From assembly GCA_015069695.1 (NCBI GenBank), contig JADCRZ010000012.1:87663-151662 (forward strand): DNA of 64,000 nucleotides, given 5' to 3'. The notes under the pieces are model-generated. The model was not told the origin of the DNA. It saw nothing but the letters and a program-made list of their open reading frames with translations, and made no database searches. The translations under genes and the position numbers were made by a program. Origin of the DNA: Williamsia sp. GTDB taxonomy: Bacteria; Bacteroidota; Bacteroidia; Chitinophagales; Chitinophagaceae. Below are positions 35,624 to 45,130 of this stretch, in pieces. The stretch's first letter is position 1; every line of letters begins with the position of its first letter.

Positions 35624-38239
35624 TTACCGGATCAGCAGCATCGTTCCTTTTCTGAATACAACCTTGCCGGTGTAATCTTTTCCCTTTACCACCCATACAT
35701 AAGCACCGGCATCTTGCGCTTTGCCCGCAAAACGGCCATCCCAGCCCAGTTCTGTATTTGGATTGCTGTAAAGGAGTTGGCCCCAACGGTTAAATACCTG
35801 GAACAAATCAATGGTAGCAATGCCGACGGGGATGGGTTTAAAGCGGTTGTTGGTGCTCTTGTCTGGTGTAAAGGCGGTGGGCACAAAGATATTGGGCGCT
35901 GTTTTAAATACTTTTACGGACACCGTATCGGTGCTGAAGCATCCTTCGGCCGTAGAGACCTTCACCGCGTAGGTGATATTGTCGTACAGGGTGGCAGTCG
36001 GCGATGCAATGGTTGTGCTGTTGAGCCCGGTGGCAGGCGACCAGGCAAATAGTTCAGCACCTTTTGCTGCCAGCCGGAGGGGCTGTCCGGCAACAACAGC
36101 CGTATCCCTTCCTGCATCCGCAATGATGGGCGGACGCACAACAACCGTCACGGTATCCTGTTTGGGCTTGGGACAACCACGGGTATCATAAACCGACAGG
36201 ATGTAGTTGGTGGAGCGCCGTGGCGATGCGACGGGATTCAGAACGGCCGGGTTGTTGAGCGTATTGGCAGGCGACCAGTTAAAAGAAGACCCTGTAATCG
36301 CGGCATTCAACTGAACACCATCCCCATAACAAATGATCGTATCCTCTCCCGCATCCGCGCCAGGATATGGAATTGCTACAACTGTGAGATCCCTTTCCGC
36401 TGAACATTTGCCGATGGCAGCTAAAACATGATAGGTTGTGGTGGCCTGGGGCCTGACCAATGGATTTTTTGTGGTGGCGCGGCTCAGGGTGCCGGGCACG
36501 TTGCTTGTCCACTGGTACCGCAGCCCATTGCTGTTTGGGTGCAGCGTAACAGAATCAGTTAAACAGATGGTGGTATCAGCCACGTTCAGGGTTACGAAAT
36601 CTACTACCCGCACGCGCAGGGAAGCGGTATCAGTACATCCATTGTCGCTTACGGTAACCTGGTAGGATGTCGTGCTTTTAGGAAACACCAGCGGATTGGC
36701 TGTGTTGGCGTTGATGATAGACTGATTCGGCTGCCAGGAATACGAGAAGCCACCGCTGGCAGAAAGCGCCAGCGTGTCGATGCTGCAGATCAGCGTATCG
36801 CGGAATGGCAGCAGGACAATTGGTTTGTCCCTGACCTCCAAACTATCCCTTGACACGGTCGCTATGCAACCCTTGCTGCTCTCCACTGTGAGCCTTATAT
36901 TTTTATAGCCCGTCGTAGAATACTTCCACTGCGGATTTCTGTCGTTGGAGGAATCGGCTGCCGTCGTTTCATCCCCGAAATTCCATGACCATTTCACTAC
37001 CTGCCCGTAACGCAGGGTGCTGGCATCCGTAAACTGAAAAGGATTGAACCTGCACGAACCACTGAATGCAATTGCCGGATTAAAACCCGGATAAACTTTT
37101 AACTGCGTAACCGCCGAATCAGAACATTCTTCCCCTTTGTTGATGATGAGCCTGACGGTATATACGCCGGTGTCAGGATATACGAATGTCGGTTTTGCCT
37201 GGGTGGACGTATCATCTGTTCTGTTGGCAAGACCAAAATCCCAATAGTATGTATGGATCAGGGAAGAAAACGGGGCTTCATTTTGAAATGAAAAATCATA
37301 CCCGTCGCAGGTGATGTATTGCGGGTTCAGGTCTGCTGCTGCAAAATCGCAGTTGGCGTCTACTTTTACATTAAAATCTTTCCGGTGTTTGCTGATAGGT
37401 TTTCCGTGGCGCCATTCGGTGATACAAACGCACACTACATAATCACCTCCTGCGGGAGCTACGCCGCTGATAAGTCCGCTAACCGGGTTGATGGTCACAT
37501 CATTGCCGAGTGGCTGTGAACCGGAGAAGCCGGCTGCATAGCTCAGGAAATTGATTGTATTGGGTGCTGGCGGCCGTTCTACAACGGGTGTACCGCTGCT
37601 TCCGCCATCATACGCATCGCAAAACTCGTAAGAAAGCGAGTCGCTATCCGGATCTGTTGCACCAAAATCCAGTGAGAACCGCCGCTTCTCACAAATCAGG
37701 ACCGTATCTTTTACCAGGAACTGCGGGTTGCTGTTGACCTCTCCTGTATTGAGATTATTAGATCCGTGGATCTCGCAGGTATAGCTGGCGCCTACTGATA
37801 TATTGGGGCTTAAATTCCGGATATTGTCGATCCGGCAGCAGCGTTGAAAGAGGGCAGTATAGCCCAGGGGATCTTTGGGGAGGGTAATTTCACGGCCGTA
37901 TTTATAGATTTTGTAGCAAACAAGGGAAGGGTTTACAATACAGGGACTGGGTGCAGAGAGTCGGATCTCCTGAAATGAAATTTGTTCGAGGCTGAAGGGT
38001 GAGCCGGTGACTGCCCGGTTGTCTGAGTTGCGGTAGATGCCCAGAAATACATTCTGGTCGATCTGGGAAGCGGTGGCGCTGCAATCGAGAAAAAGGCGGG
38101 CGGTAATATAAAAGCGGTCATTGCCGTTGGCATCTGTTCCCCTGTATTCGTAATAAACCTCACCTCCTTTGATGTGCCGGGCAAACAAGGTGGAAGAGAC
38201 CGTTAAAAGCAAAAAGAATAAACAGGCAATTAGCTTCAT
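35624..38239 (-). CDS. Surface protein with PKD domains and CHU_C/gliding-motility C-terminal sorting domain
   Basis: An 871-residue exported protein. It has a signal peptide at residues 1-20 (LIACLFFLLLTVSSTLFA), then the HIKGGEVYYEYRG start typical of these Bacteroidota surface proteins. PKD-type modules follow (YYWDFGLANRTDDTSTQAKPTFVYPDTGVYTV in the second quarter, WSWNFGDETTAADS next) and several short Ig-like repeats. The last about 90 residues (IFVPTAFTPDKSTNNRF ... FNRWGQLLY ... GWDG) form the type B sorting domain recognised by the type IX secretion system. It is probably exported through the SprA pore encoded at 5 kb. Confidence 0.9.
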   Translation of the reverse strand: MKLIACLFFLLLTVSSTLFARHIKGGEVYYEYRGTDANGNDRFYITARLFLDCSATASQIDQNVFLGIYRNSDNRAVTGSPFSLEQISFQEIRLSAPSPCIVNPSLVCYKIYKYGREITLPKDPLGYTALFQRCCRIDNIRNLSPNISVGASYTCEIHGSNNLNTGEVNSNPQFLVKDTVLICEKRRFSLDFGATDPDSDSLSYEFCDAYDGGSSGTPVVERPPAPNTINFLSYAAGFSGSQPLGNDVTINPVSGLISGVAPAGGDYVVCVCITEWRHGKPISKHRKDFNVKVDANCDFAAADLNPQYITCDGYDFSFQNEAPFSSLIHTYYWDFGLANRTDDTSTQAKPTFVYPDTGVYTVRLIINKGEECSDSAVTQLKVYPGFNPAIAFSGSCRFNPFQFTDASTLRYGQVVKWSWNFGDETTAADSSNDRNPQWKYSTTGYKNIRLTVESSKGCIATVSRDSLEVRDKPIVLLPFRDTLICSIDTLALSASGGFSYSWQPNQSIINANTANPLVFPKSTTSYQVTVSDNGCTDTASLRVRVVDFVTLNVADTTICLTDSVTLHPNSNGLRYQWTSNVPGTLSRATTKNPLVRPQATTTYHVLAAIGKCSAERDLTVVAIPYPGADAGEDTIICYGDGVQLNAAITGSSFNWSPANTLNNPAVLNPVASPRRSTNYILSVYDTRGCPKPKQDTVTVVVRPPIIADAGRDTAVVAGQPLRLAAKGAELFAWSPATGLNSTTIASPTATLYDNITYAVKVSTAEGCFSTDTVSVKVFKTAPNIFVPTAFTPDKSTNNRFKPIPVGIATIDLFQVFNRWGQLLYSNPNTELGWDGRFAGKAQDAGAYVWVVKGKDYTGKVVFRKGTMLLIR

Positions 38240-38302
38240 GCATTCGGTGTTTTCATGCTCCCTAAACCCTGCAGGCCGGAGTCAGTGCGCTGTCCATTAA
38301 AA

Positions 38303-39103
38303 TTAAGCTATATACACGTCCTGCAGAAATTTCTTCAGCGCCTCATTGCCCTTGCCCGTTTCTTCCAGCATACCCATATGCCCTGATTTTTCGAGTACGT
38401 AGATAAATCCTGTATCAGGCAGATGCGATTGCTCCAGGCTTTGCTGAAGCGGAATGGCACCATCGTGTTTGCCAATAATAAAAAGGACAGGGTAGGGAGC
38501 TGCCGAAAGCACCTGTCTCCTGTCTGGCCGCTGCAACATCGCTTCATTGTAAGCCATCAGGGAGCGGGGATTAAAATCTTTGTACCGCCGGATCAGCTCC
38601 GCTATTTTTTCAGGATGCTCTCTTTTTGAATCTTCACTGAACAATCCCGGCGTGGCTTGCTTCAGAAAAGCATGACTGCCATGCGTTGCGATAAATTCAA
38701 TGTTCCTCCTCCTGGCTGCCTTCTTTTCTTCGCCATCCGCATAAGAAGTACTGTGAAACAAGCCAAGCGCTTTCACACGCTGCGGATACAGTTCAGCAAA
38801 TGCCAGCATAACATAGCCGCCCATGCTATGTCCGATCAGGACAGCCTGTTCAATACCTTCCGCATCAAGCACTGCTTTTACAGCACCCGCCAGCCCTTCC
38901 ATGCTTACCTGTTCCGGCAGGGGTGAACGGCCGCTGCCAGGCAGATCAGGAATGATCAGTTGAAAGCCGGATGAAAGAAAGTCTGCCTGCCCGTTCCAGA
39001 TGGTTGCGTCTTCAGCCAGTCCGTGAATAAATACAACTGGATTTCCCTGTCCGGAGATGGTATAGTAAACAGCTTGACCGTTATAAATTATTGACTTCTC
39101 CAT
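38303..39103 (-). CDS. Alpha/beta hydrolase
   Basis: A 266-residue alpha/beta hydrolase. The oxyanion motif is HGLAEDATIW, the nucleophile elbow GHSMGGYVML supplies Ser, and GKHDGAIP and KSGHMGML supply the acid and His. I start at ATG 39103 (MEKSIIYNGQAVYY), where the first strand of the domain begins. The open frame extends 32 codons further upstream without resemblance to the family. It lies 231 bp downstream of the polysaccharide operon and may be separate from it. Substrate unknown. Confidence 0.82.
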   Translation of the reverse strand: MEKSIIYNGQAVYYTISGQGNPVVFIHGLAEDATIWNGQADFLSSGFQLIIPDLPGSGRSPLPEQVSMEGLAGAVKAVLDAEGIEQAVLIGHSMGGYVMLAFAELYPQRVKALGLFHSTSYADGEEKKAARRRNIEFIATHGSHAFLKQATPGLFSEDSKREHPEKIAELIRRYKDFNPRSLMAYNEAMLQRPDRRQVLSAAPYPVLFIIGKHDGAIPLQQSLEQSHLPDTGFIYVLEKSGHMGMLEETGKGNEALKKFLQDVYIA

Positions 39104-39334
39104 AATCAATGGGTGTAAATCATGTAAAGGTAAACGATCCGGGATGTTGTATAGAGGGATAGATTTCAGCTCCTTTGAAATGTATGGAGCTTGGATCATA
39201 GGCCCGGCATCGTAAACCCATTGCCTGCGAGCATATTAAAAGTGATCACATCAAATCAAAGCGTGATACGAAGAAGACAAGTCTTCAGCCTTTGCAAAAT
39301 GCTTTGTGAAAAAAACCTCAGAAAATGCATTCTT

Positions 39335-40639
39335 CTAACCTGCAGGCACCAGCTCCTCCTGCATTACATACCGGTGCAATTCTTCATCCCTGGTGAAAGG
39401 GCCCATGCCGAAAAGCATGACAAGAACGCCGATCAGGGCCAGTGCTCCGAAACCGATAAACAGGTAATTGTAAGCCGCTGCAAATCCCCGGGTTGCGGCT
39501 ACTGCAGTCAGTGTAATGCCGGAAAGGGATTGAAAGATGGTGGTTCCTACACCGTTCCCGATACAGGCCAGTCCCCAGGCTGAGGCGGCAGCGCTTTTGG
39601 GAACCACGTCAGCCGGCAACGCAAGTACATTGGCCGTATAACTCGTATAGCCAAATCCTGCTATGCCAAATACAATGAGTGCCGTGATCGGTGTACTAAT
39701 AATGAGCGGACCGCATAGCAGGGCCAAGCCCATGATACTGCCCGACAAGCCCACAGCAATTTTTCTGGCCCGCGGGATGGGTACACCCCGCTTGATGATA
39801 AACTGCGTGAAGTAGCCCCCTGCTATGTTTCCTACATCGGCTATTACAAAGGGAAGGGCTGCATAAGGACCGATCTTTTTCAGATCCCAATGGTATACAT
39901 CCGCGAGGTAGCGGCCAAGCCAGAATGTTATAAAGTACCAGCTGGGCTCCAGGAAAATTTTTGCCAGCAGGAACATGGAAACAAAACGGGTTTTCAGCAG
40001 TTTGAGCGGCGGGATGGTTTTGCCCTTGGCTTCCTGTACAGCCTGCGGGGGTGTGTAATAAGTAAACCAGAAAAGCGCGATCCACAAGTAACCTGCGATG
40101 CCCAGAATGATAAAGGTGGATTGCCAGCCATAACGGGTTCCCATCACCGCAACAAGGGGCGGTGCCACAATAGCACCCAGGGCCGAACCGCTGTTAAAGA
40201 TACCCGAAGCGGTAGAGCGCTGGTGCGGCGGGAACCATTCGCTGGTAAGCTTTAGACCGGCCGGCCAGTTGCCTGCTTCCCCGATCCCCAGAAAAAAACG
40301 GCAGATGCCAAACTGGAGGGGCGTAATCGCAAAGGCATGCACCATGCCGGCTGTTGTCCAGAATGCCATGCAAAGCGAATAACCTAAGCGTGTACCCAGT
40401 TTGTCAATGGCAAATCCGGAAAACGCATTCGAGATCAGGTAAGCCAGGGAAAATGCGGCTGCGATATACCCGAAGGCATCGTTGGGGATCAATGCACGCA
40501 GTTCACCATCCGCACTGAGATAGGTGAATGAAAGCCGGTGTACGTAGTTGAGTACGGTGGCAAGCAGCGCCAGGCTGATCATGACCCACTTCAGGTGGGC
40601 GCCTTTAGGGGCAGCAGGTAGTTCGGAAACAGGGTTCAT
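39335..40639 (-). CDS. MFS transporter, hexuronate/anion:cation symporter type (ExuT-like)
   Basis: A 434-residue major facilitator protein with about 12 helices. The segment RFFLGIGEAGNWPAGLKLTSEWFPPHQRSTASGIFNSGSALGA, central to the N-terminal half, is the hallmark of the anion:cation symporter family that includes ExuT (hexuronates) and galactonate/glucarate carriers. It is the last gene of the eight-gene operon, behind a sugar-acid dehydratase-like gene and an SDR. Uptake of a uronic or aldonic acid across the inner membrane is therefore the likely role. Confidence 0.85.
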   Translation of the reverse strand: MNPVSELPAAPKGAHLKWVMISLALLATVLNYVHRLSFTYLSADGELRALIPNDAFGYIAAAFSLAYLISNAFSGFAIDKLGTRLGYSLCMAFWTTAGMVHAFAITPLQFGICRFFLGIGEAGNWPAGLKLTSEWFPPHQRSTASGIFNSGSALGAIVAPPLVAVMGTRYGWQSTFIILGIAGYLWIALFWFTYYTPPQAVQEAKGKTIPPLKLLKTRFVSMFLLAKIFLEPSWYFITFWLGRYLADVYHWDLKKIGPYAALPFVIADVGNIAGGYFTQFIIKRGVPIPRARKIAVGLSGSIMGLALLCGPLIISTPITALIVFGIAGFGYTSYTANVLALPADVVPKSAAASAWGLACIGNGVGTTIFQSLSGITLTAVAATRGFAAAYNYLFIGFGALALIGVLVMLFGMGPFTRDEELHRYVMQEELVPAG

Positions 40640-40670
40640 AGCAGGTGCTTGCCTTTTAAATGTGTAGAAT

Positions 40671-41447
40671 TTATACGGTTACCCATCCCCCGTCAACAGA
40701 AAAACATCCCCCGGTGGCATAGCTGGAAGCCGGACTCGCCAGGTATAGCGCGATGCCGCCAATCTCATAAAGTTCACCCCAGCGGCCGATAGGGATTTTG
40801 GCGATAAAAGCCTGGTATTTCTGGGGATCGTTGGTGAGCGGCAGGTTCAGATCTGTGGCAAACGGACCAGGCAGGATGGCGTTTACGTTGATATTGTCCC
40901 GGGCCAGCTCCATCGCCAACGAACGGGTGAGCTGCAGGATTGCGCCCTTGCTGGTTGCATACGGCGTTCGTTCAGGGATGGCCGTTACAGAAAGCATGGA
41001 ACCGATGTTGATGATCCGGCCGTACCCGTTTTTTTTCATCAGGGGTACCACCTCTTTACAGGCAAGCCAGGACCCGGTTACATTTACCTGCTGCACCTTA
41101 TTGAATTCTTCCAGTGACAGGTCCTCAATCGTACCGCGAATATTGATGCCGGCTGAGTTGATCAGGATGTCGATCTTCCCGAATTGGTCCACGGTGGCCT
41201 GCACGGCCGCGCGCACACTTTCTTCGTTTGTAACATCACACACCAGGCTGATACACGGACGGCCATACAGCTGCCGGATCGCATCTGTTGCCTCGCCATT
41301 TTCTTTTTCCGACCTGGCTGCAATGGAAATAGCCGCCCCGGCTTCTGCCAGGGCTTTGCCCATGGCCAATCCCAATCCCCGGTTGCCGCCTACAATCAAT
41401 GCTACCTGTCCGTCGAGTTTGAATAAATCCAGGATACTTTTTTCCAT
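40671..41447 (-). CDS. SDR oxidoreductase, gluconate-5-dehydrogenase/KduD-like
   Basis: A 258-residue classical SDR: VGGNRGLGLAMG cofactor loop near residue 17, NSAGINIRG near residue 92, and YATSKGAI carrying the catalytic Tyr and Lys. The C-terminal YATGGCFSVDGGWVTV is standard. Pattern and context favour a sugar-acid dehydrogenase. With a RhmD-like dehydratase upstream, a 2-keto-3-deoxy-sugar-acid dehydrogenase is plausible but not shown. Note Gly-Gly-Asn instead of the usual Thr-Gly-x in the first loop. Confidence 0.82.
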   Translation of the reverse strand: MEKSILDLFKLDGQVALIVGGNRGLGLAMGKALAEAGAAISIAARSEKENGEATDAIRQLYGRPCISLVCDVTNEESVRAAVQATVDQFGKIDILINSAGINIRGTIEDLSLEEFNKVQQVNVTGSWLACKEVVPLMKKNGYGRIINIGSMLSVTAIPERTPYATSKGAILQLTRSLAMELARDNINVNAILPGPFATDLNLPLTNDPQKYQAFIAKIPIGRWGELYEIGGIALYLASPASSYATGGCFSVDGGWVTV

Positions 41448-41462
41448 GCGCAGGTAAGTAGT

Positions 41463-42632
41463 TTATTCGATGATGTTGAAGTTTTCCAGTCCTTGGGTTT
41501 TAAGGGTAAGCCCAACACCTGGTTTGTGATCATCCAGCTGCAAGCGCCCCCCTTCTGCAATGGCTTCTCCATCGAAGATATACCAGAACATTTCATTGCC
41601 CACTTCAATTTCAGTTTGCGGAAAATATTCGGCCATCGGTGAAGCAAACTGGCTCATCACAACATGGAGGTTGTGCATTTGTCCGCCATGCGGGATCACT
41701 TCCACGCCATGCATCTGGGCCAGGGTGCATATCTTCAGGGCTTCTGTAAAACCGCCAACCCGGTTGGTGTCAAATTGAAAAATATCAAGGGCGTCTGCCT
41801 GCAGCAGATCATGAAAACCATAGCGGGTGTATTCGTGTTCGCCACCCGAGAGAGGGATGTCTGTATACTCCTTCAGCTTGGCAAAAAGGTGGATCTCATC
41901 CGGCAGCAGCAGTTCTTCGGCCCAGCGCAGGTGATAGGGTTCCAGGGCGCGGAGTAACTCCTTGGCATAAGCGAAGTTGAAGCCCATGTAAGCTTCCAGC
42001 ATAATATCCACATCATCTCCCACTGTTTCCCGCACCACCTTTACCATCTCAACATTCTTTTTCATGCCCGCTGTTCCTTCCGTCAACGGGTAGCCGCAGC
42101 GCAGCTTCATGCCCGTAAAGCCTTCGCTTTTATAGTGGGCTGCCTCAGCCTGCAGGCTATCCAGGTTGCGTGTATACAGGCGGCTGTAGTAGGTAGGAAT
42201 AGATGGTTTTGTGCGGCCGCCCATGAGCATAAAGACAGGCTGCTGCAACACATGGCCTTTGATGTCCCACAGGGCAATATCTACCGCGCTGATTGCTGCC
42301 AGCACAGCACCCTTCCGGCCGTACGCAACAGAAGAGCGGTACATTTTTTCATACAGGTATTCGGTGTTCAGCGGGTTCTCACCCAGCAACAATCCCTTCA
42401 ATTTAGAATCAATGATGAGCTTGGTCACATCAGGACATAAACCTGCATTACCGATACCGGTGTGGCCTTCATCTGTTTTGATTTCCACGACGAGCCAGCT
42501 GAAGAACCGGAAAGGAGCCTGCGAGTCGTCCTGAAAAGGAAGGGCACTGAGCGGAGTGGCGAAAATGGTGTCGGTGGTTTTCACCGGACCTTTCCATTGA
42601 TAAAGCTTTGTTGTAACAGATTGTATTTTCAT
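41463..42632 (-). CDS. Mandelate racemase/enolase-superfamily sugar-acid dehydratase (RhmD-like)
   Basis: A 389-residue enolase-superfamily protein with the capping domain followed by the barrel. Likely metal ligands lie in IMLEAYMGFN, WAEELLLPDE and SGGEHEYTRYGF. The barrel end carries FQFDTNRVGG and IPHGGQMHNLH with the expected His. The pattern is closest to L-rhamnonate dehydratase (RhmD), but the first ligand position is Glu rather than the usual Asp, so specificity should not be assumed. Its place between a GH39 gene and an SDR/MFS pair suggests dehydration of an aldonic or uronic acid released from the glycan. Confidence 0.8.
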   Translation of the reverse strand: MKIQSVTTKLYQWKGPVKTTDTIFATPLSALPFQDDSQAPFRFFSWLVVEIKTDEGHTGIGNAGLCPDVTKLIIDSKLKGLLLGENPLNTEYLYEKMYRSSVAYGRKGAVLAAISAVDIALWDIKGHVLQQPVFMLMGGRTKPSIPTYYSRLYTRNLDSLQAEAAHYKSEGFTGMKLRCGYPLTEGTAGMKKNVEMVKVVRETVGDDVDIMLEAYMGFNFAYAKELLRALEPYHLRWAEELLLPDEIHLFAKLKEYTDIPLSGGEHEYTRYGFHDLLQADALDIFQFDTNRVGGFTEALKICTLAQMHGVEVIPHGGQMHNLHVVMSQFASPMAEYFPQTEIEVGNEMFWYIFDGEAIAEGGRLQLDDHKPGVGLTLKTQGLENFNIIE

Positions 42633-42652
42633 ATTGTTGTGTATGGTATCAA

Positions 42653-44383
42653 CTACCAGGTTAGCTGCAGGAGAGAAACGCCTTGCCGGGGCAGGTCAAC
42701 CTGGGCTGTTGTTTCGTTGTTTTTGACGGTAATTTCTTTCGGAGCGTTCAGCTGCTGCAGCTGACCGGCTTTTTCCAGTTCAGCCACCTGGCTTGCGGAA
42801 GGTTGCTGGGGCGAGCCCATTTTTTTCCAGACTTCGTATGCATTGCTGTGGTCCTTGTCTATCCGGTAATGTTTGAGCATGACCTTGCCGGCGGGTAGTC
42901 CCTTCAGGTTAAGGCTGACCATGGTACCGGGAGCCGTCAGGTCATTGTTGTCGTGGTAGTTCCAAACCATGACGGTCGCACTTTTCTGATCGCGTGCGGC
43001 CAAGGCATTGATGTCTGATTTTTCACCGCGCACACTGGAGTCGCGGATAGAGAGGAAATTATAGTCGGTTCCCTGGCTCACTTCTACCCGGTTGCCCTGC
43101 ATCATGCCAAACATGCGGAATACATTCAGCACGGGTTTGTCCACGCCGTTGGTAGCCAGGTCGCGGAAGCCGCGGAACCAGGGCTGGTTCTCGAATTCAA
43201 AGGCCCAGGTAACAGCGCCGTGCAGGTTCACGCCCCTGTTTTCGGCGAGGTCGTACTTGCGGGCAAACGAAGCGGCGGTGTAGCTGGAATACATGGTGCC
43301 GTTGCGGTAGGCGTTCTGCGGACTAAAATCTTCGGAACAGGCAGCACAGCCTTCGGGATCAGACTCTCCAATGATGATCGGCAGGTTCTTGAGGGAATGA
43401 TAGGAAGCAATGATCTCGAAGCCTTTGTCGATGTCGCGGAGTTGTTTGCCCATATTCATTTGAACCATGCCATTTACCAGCCGGGGAGCGCCTTTGGCGT
43501 GAAAGGTAACAAAATCAATCGGACTGCCTGTTTTACCCGTCACATAATTTTGTCCACTTGTGATATGGTCCAGCACCGTTTTCATAAAAGCACCTGCCCG
43601 GGGTGCACTCGGCCCCGTTACTTCCGGTCCGCCGATCTTGGCTGTCGGAAGTGCCCGCTTAACAGCAGCCGACGTATAATCATAAAGCTTACAATATTCT
43701 TCTACCGTGCCTTTCCAATAAGAAATATCAGGCTCGTTCCATAGCTCCCAGTACCAGCTTTCCACTTCTGCTTTGCCGTACCTGGCTACCGAATGTTTTA
43801 CCCATTCATACACCAGGTTGGCAAACTTCTCATAGTCTTTCGGCGGGTAGGCCCAACCGGTATAGATGTCGCCGTGTTTCAGATCAGGTTCCCAGTGGTG
43901 TTTGTAAGGATCCGGATGTGTGGAGAGGGCCTCTGGCATAAAACCGATCTGGGCAATGGGCTTCATGCCCCGTTGAATGTAGGTGTCGAATATCTTGTCG
44001 ATGATCGTCCAGCTGTAAACAGGCTTGCCGGCTGCATCTTCTGTATACGCATTGGTAGAACCCCATTTCAGGGAAGCCTCACCATTGCCTGTTACCAGCA
44101 AACTGTGCACGCGCACATTCACCGGGACCTTGCTGAGCTTGGAAATTTCGGTGAGCAGCTTCTGTCCGTCTTTCATGTAGGTATAGTTTGGCTCATCGTA
44201 GCCAAAGAATGCCCAGATGGGTTTCATGGGACCTTTGTTTTTGCTGAAATCAACCTGGATGGAAACAGGTGAAGAAGAGGATGGACCGGCATTTTGTGCC
44301 AGTGCTCCGCAGGCGAGAAAGCTGCTGGCGAGTGTACCGAACAAGATCTTTCTTGCAAAAGAAACTGGATAGAGGGTGGTCAT
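42653..44383 (-). CDS. Glycoside hydrolase family 39-like enzyme
   Basis: A 576-residue secreted protein: N-terminal signal (KILFGTLASSFLACGALAQ) and a GH39-type barrel. The acid/base Glu217 is in WELWNEPDISYW and the probable nucleophile Glu340 in PIIIGESDPEG. A beta-sandwich accessory domain fills the C-terminal quarter. GH39 includes beta-xylosidases, alpha-L-iduronidases and arabinopyranosidases. The uronate-type transporter and dehydratase in the operon make an acidic-sugar substrate attractive, but this is inference. It lies 54 bp after the DUF3823 gene. Confidence 0.82.
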   Translation of the reverse strand: MTTLYPVSFARKILFGTLASSFLACGALAQNAGPSSSSPVSIQVDFSKNKGPMKPIWAFFGYDEPNYTYMKDGQKLLTEISKLSKVPVNVRVHSLLVTGNGEASLKWGSTNAYTEDAAGKPVYSWTIIDKIFDTYIQRGMKPIAQIGFMPEALSTHPDPYKHHWEPDLKHGDIYTGWAYPPKDYEKFANLVYEWVKHSVARYGKAEVESWYWELWNEPDISYWKGTVEEYCKLYDYTSAAVKRALPTAKIGGPEVTGPSAPRAGAFMKTVLDHITSGQNYVTGKTGSPIDFVTFHAKGAPRLVNGMVQMNMGKQLRDIDKGFEIIASYHSLKNLPIIIGESDPEGCAACSEDFSPQNAYRNGTMYSSYTAASFARKYDLAENRGVNLHGAVTWAFEFENQPWFRGFRDLATNGVDKPVLNVFRMFGMMQGNRVEVSQGTDYNFLSIRDSSVRGEKSDINALAARDQKSATVMVWNYHDNNDLTAPGTMVSLNLKGLPAGKVMLKHYRIDKDHSNAYEVWKKMGSPQQPSASQVAELEKAGQLQQLNAPKEITVKNNETTAQVDLPRQGVSLLQLTW

Positions 44384-44437
44384 ACTTGCGTTTTTAATCC
44401 TGGGTTTTGTCTGGTGATGTGATATAATAATTCCTGT

Positions 44438-45121
44438 TTATTTAAGCTGGATTTTCTGGGGCATGGTGTAAAGAAGTTCTGCTACGCCCGTGGTTTTTAC
44501 ACCAATGCGCGCATAGATGTAGCTTTCGTTTGCCAGCGTTGCCGGAATGGTCACATTAAGCGTAACCGGCTGAGCCAGGTTGGGAATCGCGGCCGCGAGG
44601 ATCTGCGCATTGGCGGAATTGTTGTTCTGGTCTACGATCAGGTTGGGGCCAATGTAGATCCTGGCCAGCTCCAGCGTACGGGTTGTATTGACGGATTGCA
44701 ATTGAAAAGTTCCTGTAACCGCAGTAGCGTTCTTGGTGAACGTTTCGCTTTTGATAATAAAATAAGGATCAACCGGCACATCCAGGTTGGCAGAACCCTG
44801 CACCTGTACATCAATGGAATCTGTATTGTCTGCCCATGGACCGGCCCCCCTGGCTCTTACCAGTTTATAGTTCCCGTCAAATAAGGTGGCGGAGAAAGTG
44901 CCGTCCTGTTTGATGTTCAGGGGTATTTTGGTAAAGAGCTGGTAGCCGCGCTGCCAGAGCTCAAACTGCACACCTGCCGAGCGCACGCCCACAGGCTGAC
45001 CCTGGTAAACGATGCGGCCTGTAAGGGTGGAGGTAGGTTCTTTCAGGTTGTCTTTTTCGCAGGCACAGAAAAGCAAGCCTGCCATTACCAATATGCTCCA
45101 GATAGATAATTGATTTTTCAT
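44438..45121 (-). CDS. DUF3823 lipoprotein (SusE/F-like position)
   Basis: A 227-residue lipoprotein (hydrophobic leader ending FCAC, then EKDN). It has an N-terminal carboxypeptidase-regulatory-like domain (LTGRIVYQGQPVGV ... FELWQRG) and a C-terminal beta domain, matching DUF3823. Members follow susD in many polysaccharide loci and are presumed surface glycan-binding lipoproteins. It starts 9 bp after the susD stop. Confidence 0.85.
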   Translation of the reverse strand: MKNQLSIWSILVMAGLLFCACEKDNLKEPTSTLTGRIVYQGQPVGVRSAGVQFELWQRGYQLFTKIPLNIKQDGTFSATLFDGNYKLVRARGAGPWADNTDSIDVQVQGSANLDVPVDPYFIIKSETFTKNATAVTGTFQLQSVNTTRTLELARIYIGPNLIVDQNNNSANAQILAAAIPNLAQPVTLNVTIPATLANESYIYARIGVKTTGVAELLYTMPQKIQLK

Positions 45122-45130
45122 GGTAATTGT

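Noticed and set aside
35600..35630. tRNA T-arm-like sequence (GGGGTTCAAATCC on the minus strand)
   Set aside because: The T-stem does not pair properly and no acceptor or anticodon arm is found around it.
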